DNA of 19,396 nucleotides from Ectocarpus siliculosus (GCA_000310025.1 FN648695.1:53769-73164), one strand, 5' to 3'; shown: positions 8,268 to 16,560, counted from the first letter of the stretch. Translations and numbers: made by a program. Notes: a model not told the origin generated them from the sequence alone.

Positions 8268-11200
8268 CCTCCCTCCCTCCCTCCCGATGTCCGCACCACC
8301 CTGCGACACCCACCAGATGATGGTCTTGAACCGGCTGGGCTTCGACCACATGTCCCAGGGCATCACGCAGTCCTTCAAGGTGCACAGGCTGGAGGACTAC
8401 CTGATGTTCTCGTGCAAGACGCCGTGCTACTTCGGAGACAAGCCGTCCCCCAATGGTCACCTACACGGGGTTTGGTTCCACAGCCCCGACGAGCGTGACC
8501 AGATGCAAGCTCTGCTCGAGCGGTGAGAGAGAGGGGGTGCGCCTTGGGAGTGACCATGTTTTGCATGCCTTAGCGGCTAGACCGTTGGCCTCGCGTCCTC
8601 GAGAGGGCGGAGCATGGGGGGTGGTGGTGGTGCTCATAGTCGTGCATGCCGTAGTCGTTAGACCATTGACCTCGCATCCTACAAAGCCGGGACGGAGCAC
8701 GCCGGGTTCTCACCGGACCACGCTCACACATCACCAAGCGCGAAACACCGTGAGGTATTCGGCGAGTCGCATGAAGGGTGCGCTGCATCCTGCTACGGGT
8801 GTTCGGCATCTTGTGCTTACTTCCTTGCGTACGGATGGCAGCTGCGTATGACATGGGGGGGGGGTCTCAAGCACGGACAGTGGTTGCAGAATAAATAGCT
8901 CTAGAATACGAAGTAGTAGACATGAAATGACATATTTGGTTGGGTTTTGCCAACGTATCGCGGGTGGTGTGTTCATTGGCCGCATTCGCGTTTGAGTTAA
9001 GATGGGGGGGGGTGGGGGGGTTTCGTGCCCGTTCTTTCCGGGCGTGTACACGTTCAATGAATCCGCGCTCTCGACAGCATTGCCATTTTCGACGTTTTCC
9101 ACCAAAACCTACATTGCCAATTTAACAGAGTTCTCTCATCGGTTTTGTTTTCGCGCTCAGTCCCTTTGGCGCATTCAGTCTTAGCCTTTTTTGAAGTCCA
9201 ACTTCCGTATGATTTCACAACGCGAAGCATAAGCCGTCTTCACGCCTGGGCCGAGCGGTGCGAGCTCGTGTGGGAAGGCGGTGGGTTGGGGAGGGGATGG
9301 GGACAGTCATGCATTCGTGGAGGAATCGTGGCATTCATGATTCGAAAACGGACATGTGGGATTGTGTGTTCTCACGCGTGCTGAAACGAGCGCGCGTGCC
9401 TTCCTCATTCCACTGTCCGGGTAAGTTCGGCCGTACTCCGGCCCTACCCCGCCGCTGCTGGGTATGGTTGGCGATATTCTCGTTTGTGTCTCTCTTTGTC
9501 TCTTTCCGATTGCGGCAATAAGGCTGACGGTTCCCTTGCTCCCCTCCCGCCCCTCGCCCCTCCCGCCTGGCCTCGTGCTCAGCATCATGCAGGTCCAAAA
9601 CGCCGACGGTGCGAGGAGCAGCGGCAACGGTCCGGCGCCGACGTCCTCGTCCTCTTCGTCGTCGCAGTCGGCGTCCGAAGCCCCCGATCAGCAGCGAGGG
9701 TCACAGCAGCAGCAGCAGCAGCAGAGGACGCACACCAACGGCAACGGCGGCAGCAGACATCAACCACAACAACCGCAGCCAGCCCCACCACCACAACCTC
9801 CTCAACAACCCCAGGTTCGCCGGCACAACGCTGCGCAGACCCCTGCGTCAGCAGCAGCGGCGGCGGCGGTGTCGCCCCCGCCTGGGCTGCCGCACCCGCA
9901 GCAGGCAGGGAGTTCCCGGGCAGGCGTTGTTGTGGACAGGATGTCCGGTTCTTCGGCGGCAGCGTCGGTGTCAACATCGGCCGCGCCGGTGGCGATCGCT
10001 CCGGACCCCTTGATCCGAACGAGCGCGGATGCGGTGAGTTCTGGGACCCTTTTTTGCCGAGTCTTTTGATGCCGACAGCCGAAGGTGGTACGTTTACGAG
10101 TAAACTTGACGGGTGTAGGGCCGTTGCTCCTCGACGCCCCCTGTTTTCGTTCACGTCGGTGTCGGTGCTGGCGACGGCTGGCGACCAACAAGGAGAAGTG
10201 CCGTTATTGAGCGACCTTGTGGGATGGCTGTACAACAATGAGGGGCTACCTTTTGAGACATTTTTTTTTAAGGAAGGAAAAAGGGTTCAATATGTCACTT
10301 GGTCGTTTCTTTTATTTTTAGTGTCCCATTGCCAAGACCTTTTCGCCGAGCGGAGCTGACTGTCTGCACGCGGTGTCGTCTTCCCTCTTCCTTACCGCGT
10401 CAGACTTCAGCTGCAACGGAAATTCTGGTTGCGGCATTGGGTGTGACCCCGTCGACAATGTCATCGACAGCAGCGCTACGGCAACAGCAGCAACAGCAGC
10501 AACAGCAACAGCAAGAGCAACAGCAACAGCAGAAGCAGCGACGGCAACAGGCTACCGGCGAAAACGGCGACGCCCCCCCCGACAACGCCGGCCTCCCCCG
10601 ACCGGTCCACGCCGCCGGCGTCCGTCCCACGAGAGGCAGCACCGCCAACACCAATCCTGCTGCAGGCAGATCCACCACCACCGTTCCCGCCGCCGCCGCC
10701 ACCGCCGCCGCCACAAGCTCGCGCTTGCGCGCCCCGCCTCTATCCGCCGCCGCTACCGCCGCCGCGCGGGAGGCGAGCATGCTCCTCACGCCATCGCAGT
10801 TGCTGCTATCGGCGGAGAACAGCAGCACCACCAACAGCAGCGGCAGCCGTTCTTCGTCGGCTGCGAGCCAGCGGGGAGGCGATGGCATCACCAACAGCGG
10901 CACTGCTGCTGCTGCTGCGGGCGGTGCAAGGGCAGCAGCGGGCCAGGCAGCATCTGCGGCGGCGGCGGTGAAACCAAGAAAAAACGGAGATTCCGCTTCC
11001 GCAGCGCCAGGGGTAGCGGCCGAAAGCTCGGAGGCGAGAGGCGCCGACCGGAGCGGCAAGCCGCGTGGTGGTGGCGGTGACCGTCAAGTGCAAGGCCGGA
11101 ACAGCGGCAACTTGGCCGCCGCTGCTCCTACTGGTACTGCAGCTGGCGACGGAAGGCGGCGAGCAAGCGACGCGCCGGCGGGTGCTGGCGCGAAGGCGAC

Positions 11201-11459
11201 CGGGCCTTCTGTCACCGAGAGAAGCGACGGAGGCGGCGGCGGCGGCGGCGGCGGCGGCGGAAACCAGGCAAGCCAGGAGACAGCGGTGGCGGGAAGCGGC
11301 GAGGGCGGGGCCAGCCGCGGTGGCGATGGGCAACCCGCCGGCCTGTTGGACAAACGAGCGCTCCAGGTAACCCTCATGTCACTCATGGAAGACGACCGCT
11401 TCGTGGACATGCTGCACGCTCGGTACCTGGCGCTCATGAGGAGGCGGGCCAGCCGATGA
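3795..11459 (+). CDS. DCP1: mRNA-decapping enzyme subunit 1 (six-exon gene)
   Basis: DCP1 is the cytoplasmic activator of the decapping enzyme DCP2 and acts in P-bodies in 5'-to-3' mRNA decay. Joining 3795-3869, 6687-6770, 7502-7564, 8317-8522, 9583-10033 and 10404-11459 gives 1935 nt, 644 residues plus TGA, with intron phases 0,0,0,2,0. Residues 1-143 form the EVH1 domain: LSTLQ|RKD, then HVTVYALD...W53, then MEGSLFVVRR, then PHFMMMVLNR, then LHGVWF. From LQ at the first junction to the NR motif the spacing equals that of plant DCP1 with no gap. Residues 144-606 are a disordered linker with Gln, Ala, Pro and poly-Gly runs; the motif MLLTPSQLLLS at 419 resembles the short DCP1 motif I. Residues 607-644 (LLDKRALQVTLMSL...FVDMLHARYLALMRRR) match the trimerisation domain. 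It is about as long as animal DCP1 and longer than yeast Dcp1. The exon structure is inferred; no transcript was available. Confidence 0.92.
3870..6686 (+). other. DCP1 intron 1 (2817 bp)
   Basis: The intron runs from GTGAAC to ATCCAG. It holds CTG/CAG-rich stretches (4000-4140, 4340-4380), a perfect 16-bp palindrome at 4964-4979, a shared GCCGCCATGTT motif near 4430 and 4910 each followed at a distance by TGATTTCGGC (perhaps an old dispersed repeat), and a G tract near 5802-5813. Several open frames cross it, but none has a motif or continues the EVH1 domain. Confidence 0.7.
4964..4979. repeat. Perfect 16-bp palindrome
   Basis: TAGTCAGCGCTGACTA is its own reverse complement. It lies within DCP1 intron 1; any role is unknown. 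Confidence 0.8.
6687..6770 (+). CDS. DCP1: DCP1 exon 2
   Basis: This exon has 28 codons (RKDEHVTEVI, then HSSHVTVYALDVSTKAW) between an ATCCAG acceptor and a GTGAGA donor, phase 0 on both sides. It carries the H-V-T-x-Y strand and the conserved Trp (residue 53) of the DCP1 EVH1 domain. Confidence 0.92.
6771..7501 (+). other. DCP1 intron 2, with a G tract beside the donor
   Basis: This is a 731-bp intron. Twelve bases after the GTGAGA donor comes G6-A-G17 (6783-6806), able to form a G-quadruplex in RNA. The acceptor at 7501 follows a T-rich tract and TTTTTGCCAG. The open frames inside are Gly/Arg-rich reading of GC-rich DNA and show no motif. Confidence 0.8.
7502..7564 (+). CDS. DCP1: DCP1 exon 3
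   Basis: A 21-codon micro-exon (ERKGMEGSLFVVRRKSHPHF, then M) between TTGCCAG and a GTGAGG donor, phase 0 on both sides. It holds the family's (V/M)EGSLFVV(K/R)R strand, which makes the DCP1 identification firm. Confidence 0.93.
7565..8316 (+). other. DCP1 intron 3 with a pyrimidine microsatellite
   Basis: This 752-bp intron ends in a long (TC)n then (CCCT)n tract at about 8219-8285, 31 bp before the acceptor CACCAG at 8316, which is the first AG after the tract. The tract evidently serves as the polypyrimidine tract. A second plausible acceptor context (GGTTTTGCAG near 8020) leads to no family-like sequence. Confidence 0.75.
8219..8285. repeat. (TC)n/(CCCT)n microsatellite
   Basis: About 21 TC units are followed by about six CCCT-type units. 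The uninterrupted array suggests length variation between individuals. Confidence 0.95.
8317..8522 (+). CDS. DCP1: DCP1 exon 4
   Basis: This exon begins MMVLNRLGFDHMSQGITQSF and ends LHGVWFHSPDERDQMQALLE plus two bases of the next codon (phase 2) at a GTGAGA donor. It is the C-terminal half of the EVH1 domain, with the N-R motif, the YLMFSC strand, the (I/V)WF motif and the closing helix. An insert of about six residues (GDKPSPNG region) sits before the HGVWF strand compared with plant DCP1. The in-frame ATG at 8287 lies before the acceptor and is not the start. Confidence 0.93.
8551..8614 (-). repeat. Isolated retroelement tail fragment (E)
   Basis: On the - strand, from TGCTCCG at about 8613 downward, this matches the conserved LINE/SINE-like 3' tail over about 64 nt, more diverged than the others. 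It begins right after the C-rich tail of the 8633-8852 repeat, so it is the 3' end of another, strongly 5'-truncated insertion. Confidence 0.6.
8615..8852 (-). repeat. Short non-autonomous retroelement, copy B, with C-rich tail
   Basis: This is the second copy of the 220-bp repeat at 979-1201, here in DCP1 intron 4 on the antisense strand. Both ends agree with copy A. The tail after the conserved part is a (CCA)n/C6 stretch (8615-8632 on +). The closing stem GTGCTC/GAGCAC is intact. In this copy one frame is open through the whole element and continues in the LINE tail frame. Confidence 0.7.
9583..10033 (+). CDS. DCP1: DCP1 exon 5
   Basis: This exon enters in phase 2, completing an Arg codon, and encodes about 150 residues of linker: IMQVQNADGARSSGNG, Ser runs, a Gln7 run, Pro/Gln-rich text and an Ala run. 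It ends TSADA at a perfect GTGAGT donor in phase 0. No folded domain is visible. The two other + frames are also open here, but only this one joins in frame to exon 4 through the first AG (9582) and to the C-terminal domain. Confidence 0.8.
10034..10403 (+). other. DCP1 intron 5 with two competing acceptors
   Basis: This 370-bp intron starts GTGAGT. The acceptor at 10403 (CTTCCTTACCGCGTCAG) keeps the frame that reaches the trimerisation domain. An upstream acceptor at 10321, after a T-rich tract (TTTTATTTTTAG), would add 82 nt and shift the frame. Confidence 0.7.
10404..11459 (+). CDS. DCP1: DCP1 exon 6 (last coding exon)
   Basis: This exon has 351 codons plus TGA. It begins TSAATEILVAALGVTPSTMS, then a Gln-rich run (10483-10550), Ala/Thr-rich stretches, the short motif MLLTPSQLLLS (from 10779), Ala/Gly-rich text, an 11-Gly run from (GGC)n at 11231-11261, and the C-terminal trimerisation sequence from 11343 to the stop. 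The CAG and GGC runs are candidates for length variation. Confidence 0.88.
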   Translation, partial: TSAATEILVAALGVTPSTMSSTAALRQQQQQQQQQQQEQQQQQKQRRQQATGENGDAPPDNAGLPRPVHAAGVRPTRGSTANTNPAAGRSTTTVPAAAATAAATSSRLRAPPLSAAATAAAREASMLLTPSQLLLSAENSSTTNSSGSRSSSAASQRGGDGITNSGTAAAAAGGARAAAGQAASAAAAVKPRKNGDSASAAPGVAAESSEARGADRSGKPRGGGGDRQVQGRNSGNLAAAAPTGTAAGDGRRRASDAPAGAGAKATGPSVTERSDGGGGGGGGGGGNQASQETAVAGSGEGGASRGGDGQPAGLLDKRALQVTLMSLMEDDRFVDMLHARYLALMRRRASR

Positions 11460-12468
11460 TGATGGCGGTGGTGGCGTCATGGCCAACGCGCACCATCATC
11501 GGCAGCTTTTCCTGCTGCCTCTGTACGTTTATTGTTTCTTCGCTGTTGCCGCCGGGAGGTGCTTCGGCAGGCGTTCGTTTCTTGCATCCCCCGGGAAGTC
11601 ATTGAGGGGGGCCGTGCTATTGCGTTGGAGGTGGTTCGGCGGGTAAATGTAGAACAGGGCCTAGAGGCGGCGAAGTCGTTGCGAGGATCGCTCGAGCGGA
11701 GGGTAGTTCGCAAGCCAAGCGCACGCTCTGTTCGGAGCAATGGTCGTACGAGTCATGCGCGTGTATAGGTTGGCAAGTTCCGGTACCATGCATTTGTGCA
11801 CAAAATATCACCGTGCTCCGAAAATTTACTTGTGCAGCGTACGTAGCACCAAACGTGGCGAAAGCCTGGCAATGATGGCGATAGGTGCTACGCAGCTTTT
11901 GAGTTGTATGAAAAGTATTGTATGACGACGGCGTCCGGGAGCATGACGGCAGCCTGGTGGGCAGGCATCTAGTGTCTGATGTGTAGTATTGCTGAGGTGA
12001 TTCTGTTGTTTGTGTGGGTACCTCGTAAACTTGCTCGTGATGCTTCGAAAAATGTTGCTGGACACAGCGGTGCCTGATAGTCGACGCCGTGGTGTTATGC
12101 ATAGGAGAGGGGGACCAGGCAGACTGGTGAGTAGGGCAATGGACGCGATTGGACGTACGCACACAAGATGTGTTGCTTAGTTTGATTCGGTGCAAGCCTG
12201 TGGAGTCGCGATCGACGAACTCACGTTTTCAAACCAACGACTACACCTTTGGTGGGGGGCGAATTTGCATATATATCTCCCGCCTTAGAGAGAACGTACC
12301 CCGTTGTCGATAGCTATGGCGGAGGTGCGGCTACTACTGTGACGAGCGTCGCCAACGTGGGCTTGAATGAGCGCGACTTGTTCCGTGCAGATATCGAAGC
12401 TCCAGGATACAAGCGCTGACAATATATGACGATCATGTTTACTTATTACCCCAAAGGAGTGAACCCGC
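11460..12468. other. DCP1 3' flank and intergenic DNA
   Basis: No gene is supported here. The first part should hold the DCP1 3' UTR; I see no clear AATAAA near its start. A 9-bp inverted repeat (CGTAGCACC 11842-11850, GGTGCTACG 11884-11892) could form a stem with a 33-nt loop. The - strand frame at 11617-12195 is open but has Ser/Thr/His/Pro-rich random composition. Confidence 0.4.
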
Positions 12469-12646
12469 CGTGGATGACATCACATGTCGACCAGGCAATC
12501 AGAAATTTCCTTTCAAAAAAGCTTTCAGTTTTCAAGCTTGTCAGTTTTTTATTTTTTCTTATTAAGACACAACGAATCCATCTCGATCTGTGAAAGAAAA
12601 TCCCCTATGGTCGAAAAATCCATGGTCGACCGTTGAGGACATCCAC
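12469..12646. mobile_element. Possible MITE-like element with imperfect terminal inverted repeats
   Basis: A 26-bp end at about 12469-12494 (CCGTGGATG...GTCGACCA) matches the reverse complement of about 12619-12646 at roughly 20 positions. The interior is AT-rich, unlike its surroundings. Similar size and composition are typical of MITEs. I could not define a target-site duplication, so this is tentative. Confidence 0.35.
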
Positions 12647-13162
12647 GGTCATGACGTCACTTCTCGGGGAAACTCGAAAAATTCAAATTCGCCGTGATTG
12701 ACTGATTGATGGCATCAATCATTCGCGGGAACCGCCGACCCACGTACTACAATCATTCGTTCCCTGGACGAACGCCTTTACTCCTGGCTACACCGATCCA
12801 CCCTACGCTGGTTGTTGTTGAACCCAGCATCCCCGCCCCTCTTGTTGTGTTTTTTTTTGTCGCACCGACACGACGACGGGCGGTCTTTGAAAATATAAGA
12901 GAGACACACAGCAGGGACAAATCTCGACGGGGAACATTCGCCACAGGAAACACCGACACACACTCACAACTACGTCCTTCCCTCACAGGAGAATAAGAGC
13001 TGTTTTCTACATTTATTGTAGTTGCGTTTCACCATACAGGCACACAGACAATCAGTCATCACCTGACAGATATACTGTCATCAGTCAACGGTGCCGCCAC
13101 CGTGGTTGACGCTTTCGGGTAAAAACAGAGAAAAATTATGTTGGCTCATTTCAAAGAGAACA
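12647..13162. other. Intergenic DNA with small hairpins
   Basis: No gene is supported. Two short hairpins stand together: TGACAG/CTGTCA with a 5-nt loop (about 13064-13080), and GTCAACGGTG/CACCGTGGTTGAC (about 13085-13111) with a 3-nt bulge. The open frames here are short and without motif. Confidence 0.4.
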
Positions 13163-13867
13163 ATGGCACGGGCAACCACAGCAGCTGCATCATCACCACA
13201 TGCCACCAGCTACCGGTGGTGCTACGTGGAGCAGGTAGGCCAGGCCGCACACCTCGCAGGCAGGAGCATCGGGTGGCGGTACATGGGGCCTAGAGGGGTC
13301 ATCTATAGGCGCCAGGCCGTCTTCGGCACGGGGTAAAGGGTCCGTATCTCCTTCCCTTCCTCGCCAGGGCCGGGACACATGTGGTTCAACTCGTACCCCC
13401 TCGGAGGAGATCCCAACCTGTACAATTTCCAAACTTGGGCGAGGACGGTGCTGCAGAGAGGCATGGTCCACCCCCGTGACGCCGAGGCTTGGCGCACAGC
13501 GTTTGTAGATGTAGAGGGTGGTGGCCTTGGACAGCTAGCTGGTTGTATCAGCGGCCGACGATACCTGGCGAGTAATTGTCTGCTGGGCGTCAGCTGGCAG
13601 GAGGATCGACGTCGACTTCGGCATCCCGATCTCTCTTGTGAGCCTCCAGGTCGAATCTGGTATCGACTCACAGAGCCTCTTTTTCAGACAGTTAACATAG
13701 CGACCTTCGGGCACAGAGTTGTGAGATATGCCCCCATCACCGCGTTCGGCAAAAAATGGCAAAAACAGCTTCCCGGAGCCTGTCTCGCTGTCCTCATCGC
13801 CGACGCTTGGCGTGACAGTCAAGTCGACCTGCTAAGGAGAGGAGAAGGTTTGGATTCCGCGATGTAG
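13163..13867 (+). pseudogene. Unrecognised ORF interrupted by one in-frame TAA
   Basis: Two + frames, 13163-13336 (ATG at 13163) and 13379-13867 (ATG at 13379), are the same reading frame split only by TAA at 13334-13336. The text around the stop is protein-like on both sides: RWCYVEQVGQ, GRSIGWRYMGPRGVIYRRQ, then GPGHMWFNSYPLGGDP, NLYNFQTWARTVLQRGMVHP and DAEAWRTAFVDVEGGG. I do not recognise a family. A short intron (GT at 13333, AG at 13367) would be only 35 nt and breaks the frame, so it does not rescue the stop. It may be a pseudogene, a stop-containing retroelement piece, or chance; the part after 13520 is less convincing. Confidence 0.3.
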
Positions 13868-15954
13868 ATCCCACGGGTGCGTTTATGATCTCATCCCGTG
13901 GTGGTCGACCAAGAAAGGGCGCGCCTCAAAACAAGAACGCTTTTGACGGTGGGAACTAGTCTACTTCGGCAACCTCTAATCGATTCTACTGGAGCGAGAC
14001 ACCGGGGAAGTAGAGTTCGACAAATGGGTGACATGTTGTATTTGCCACTTTTCGCGTCACCCTTGGGGGAAATCAAAAGTCCTGTGGGATCACGGACGGA
14101 TGCATGGGTGGGGAGAGGGTGTATCATCGTGTGATTGTGTTTGTGACTGGGTGTGTGTGACTAGGCTCGCTCGCGTTCACAATGGACGACCTGAAATCTC
14201 AAGGAAAGCATGTGTGTCTATCACACCACGCTGATGGTCTTACATCATCTTCGGAGCCCAGTCCGAAGATGTCAAGGCCGGTGTCCCTCTTCCTCTTGGG
14301 CTCCCTGAGCGTAGTGCGGGGATTGCTGAAGATGGCCATGGATGTCCCTTCTGCCATTGCAAGCGTATACGGGAGGTGTGCAAGCATGGGGATCGCTGAA
14401 TGAGATCGAAGTCACTACCAAGTACAGCAGGAACACATCCAAGAGACGGCGGAGAGGATAAACTATGAACCGGCCTCAGAATTGCATCGATGAGCGGCAC
14501 CGAATCGACGTTTACGTTCGGTTGGTTGGGTGGCAGTCTGGTTTCTGATGGCAACAACGCACGAGCATGGTGATGCACCGCGGCATCGAAGGCTCAATTC
14601 AAACAAAAAAAGGTGTGCATCCCGTCATCCATGAGCGGCCTTCACGGCCTAACCTTTTGTTGTTGCTGTGAATCTTCCTATGCAATGTTGACTTGGATGC
14701 TCTGGCGGAGTAGACAACGAGGAGAGGGTGAGGTGTAAGTACAGTGGTCTCGTGCACGCTTAACGCACAGCAGAGCCGACCCCCACGGGGGACTTCTATT
14801 GATATGGAGGCAATTTGACGATGTGAAAAAATAAAAAAACGCGGCGCAAATTTGTAGAGTAAAAACTACCACAGCTGACAGAGGTAAACGACCGGCGGCA
14901 TTCATGAATAAATGCGGAGTCAAGTCAGCAAGTAGGTTGTCTTCCGCTTGATAGAACCTCCCCTGTATCAGCTTTGTTCTTGGGGCAGGACACATCGTCT
15001 GGCGGGTTCGATTATATCGATCGGTTGATCCGATGGTCAGCACAGTGGGCGTGAGTAATGCTGCTGCTGTGAAACGAGTCGTTCGTCTATATCGGTGAAG
15101 GTCTAATGTGTGAAATCATCAAGCGCCAACAGCTCCTGTTCATGGCACCGCCTTTTGGTGCGTGAATGGGGGTTACTACTCACGAGAGGCATTCTAGCAC
15201 CCTCAACAGCTATGTACACACACTGACCTCTCTTTGTACAATCGAACGACTGCACGAACGAGTGCAATGAGTAGTGAATATCCTCGTACCGGCTGTTGTG
15301 TCGGAGCAAAGGCATCCTTGTGGGTACTGTGGTCTTATTCTTCTAGTGCAAGCTCAGGATGGTAGCTTGGGAAGTGTGGGGGGGTGCGACTCCAAACAGC
15401 TCTCGCAGAGGCTTCGCAAAATGCGGCCAATACCTCTGAAGGGGCGTACTTGCGGAACAATGAATATATATATATCCCGAACCGTAGCAGGTGCTCGGAG
15501 TAAAACTGAGTACGGATGGATTGGATGCAGAGGCCATTGTTCTATGCGTCGAGATGTCGAATAAGGCGTACCGGTCCAAGCAGGATCGACAGGAGGTACT
15601 GCAGTACACACATGCTACAACATCAGTAAAACTCGTACCATGTATAGGTACAGCAGATTCTAGGAGTGTGCACGCGTACAATGTATAGTGAGTGTAGTAG
15701 CACACTCGCTGGGTGTGTGGATATAAATTTAGAAGTAATATTCAGCTGCTGCTGCTGGCAGCTGCTAGCTGCTGTGTGTAGCTCGGTGATGCGGTCTCTG
15801 TTGTGCATATGGACTCTTCATGATGGCGGAAAGTCACACAGGCTGCCCCTACAGTAGTGTATGCTGCAACAGTTAGTTGGTTTTTTCGTGTGTTGTACTC
15901 ACTAACCAACACCTGATGATTAAAGATTTTGTAGATGTGTACAAGGGCCCCGGC
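13868..15954. other. Intergenic DNA without a supportable gene
   Basis: Short frames occur on both strands (for example 14182-14403 +, 73 codons) but none has a motif. A 10-bp perfect hairpin (CATCTTCGGA, six-base loop, TCCGAAGATG) lies near 14247-14272. A short (TA)n run is at about 15463-15476 and a (CTG)n-type stretch near 15745-15775. Confidence 0.4.
14247..14272. repeat. 10-bp perfect hairpin
   Basis: CATCTTCGGA and TCCGAAGATG are reverse complements separated by six bases. With no T run after it and no gene end nearby, its role is unknown. Confidence 0.7.
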
Positions 15955-16560
15955 GGGGGGGGGGGGGCGTACTCATTTGTTGCTTGCCGTAATCATTTGA
16001 CCATTGACCACCCGTCCCTTTCGAGACGGAGCACCGTTCCTACCCCTACTAAAAACACCACCAACATTTGGGAGCTCTTTACGTTTCTGCCACAAACTCC
16101 ATAAAAATTTCTTGCACATCTTATCCCCGTCCTCTAGGGCCTCTTGTGCCCACCATCTATCCCCAATTATCGCGATCGTTTTTTCGCTGTTGTCTAACTT
16201 ACCAAACTTGTCCATGTCACACCCTCTCTGTCTCATTTCCTCCTCGAGATCCTCTCTTTCCTTCCTGTACAACTCACACTCCCCAACTATGTGGGGTCTA
16301 CTCTCCTCCGATTTGCCACATGGACATGTGTGTCTATCCTCCTCTTCCTCTCTCCTACGGCTGGTATACCTCTTCCTCCGTTCTGGCAAGTCCAGATCGC
16401 CTACTCGAAATTGCAATTTCAGCTTTTTCGCATAGTCCATGGGGCCGTCCAAGTACTTCTTCATCCCTATCCCTTCTTTCAACTTCCCGTATATCTCCAA
16501 GTGGTCTTTGTTGATTGGCCCCAAGCCGAGTGCTGCTGGATGAGCACGGCTGTCCCGTTT
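15955..16560 (-). mobile_element. LINE 3' end, 5'-truncated, copy 2
   Basis: On the - strand, from about 16560 down to the TAG/TGA-type end near 15973 and a 13-base poly-C (15955-15967 as G on +), this is the same LINE family as 1219-1638. It is longer at the 5' side, adding GLGPINKDHLEIYGKLKEG, MKKYLDGPMDYAKKLKL and RVGDLDLPERR before the C-x-C-x8-H-x4-C cluster. These are the C-terminal region of an ORF2-type protein; reverse transcriptase and endonuclease are missing. The frame continues upstream to 16767, but that part does not look like LINE sequence and probably is flanking DNA. Orientation is opposite to copy 1. Confidence 0.85.
15969..16034 (-). other. Structured 3' tail of LINE copy 2
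   Basis: This is the counterpart of 1560-1625. The GAAA-loop hairpin is unchanged. The closing stem has one C-to-T change (GTGCTC with GAGTAC) and hairpin 2 has another (GATTA in place of GACTA); both turn a G-C pair into a G-U pair, so pairing is kept. One outer A-T pair of hairpin 2 is lost. Confidence 0.55.

Larger units (their letters stand above)
8523..9582 (+). other. DCP1 intron 4, carrying retroelement tails
   Basis: This 1060-bp intron runs from GTGAGA to GCTCAG (9581-9582). It contains, on the - strand, a full 220-bp repeat (8633-8852) and a tail fragment (8551-8614), with further G/C tracts at 8856-8866 and 9003-9019. A second acceptor ten bases on (ATGCAG, ending 9592) would change the frame. 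Confidence 0.75.

Noticed and set aside
8219-8285. A CRISPR array or regulatory repeat
   Set aside because: It is a simple dinucleotide/tetranucleotide microsatellite without spacers.
8287-8526. A separate 79-codon gene starting at ATG 8287
   Set aside because: The first ten codons are intron 3; the real exon starts at 8317 and joins to exon 3 in frame.
8633-8700. A tRNA gene or tRNA-derived head in the shared tail
   Set aside because: The phrase GTAGTCGTTAGACC recalls a D-arm, but there is no matching T-arm or anticodon arm, and the tail lies at the 3' end of the element, where a SINE head would not be.
9484-10359. A 291-codon protein in another frame over DCP1 exon 5
   Set aside because: It cannot be joined to exon 4 in phase through the first AG and reads through the perfect GTGAGT donor at 10034; it is open because of repeat-rich GC sequence.
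10400-11059. Ala/Cys-rich - strand ORF opposite DCP1 exon 6
   Set aside because: It is the antisense of CAG and GGC runs, without a motif.
11617-12195. 192-codon - strand ORF
   Set aside because: The composition is Ser/Thr/His/Pro-rich and random-looking, with no motif or splice context.
14678-15043. 121-codon - strand ORF
   Set aside because: No motif; one short hydrophobic patch alone is not enough to support a gene.
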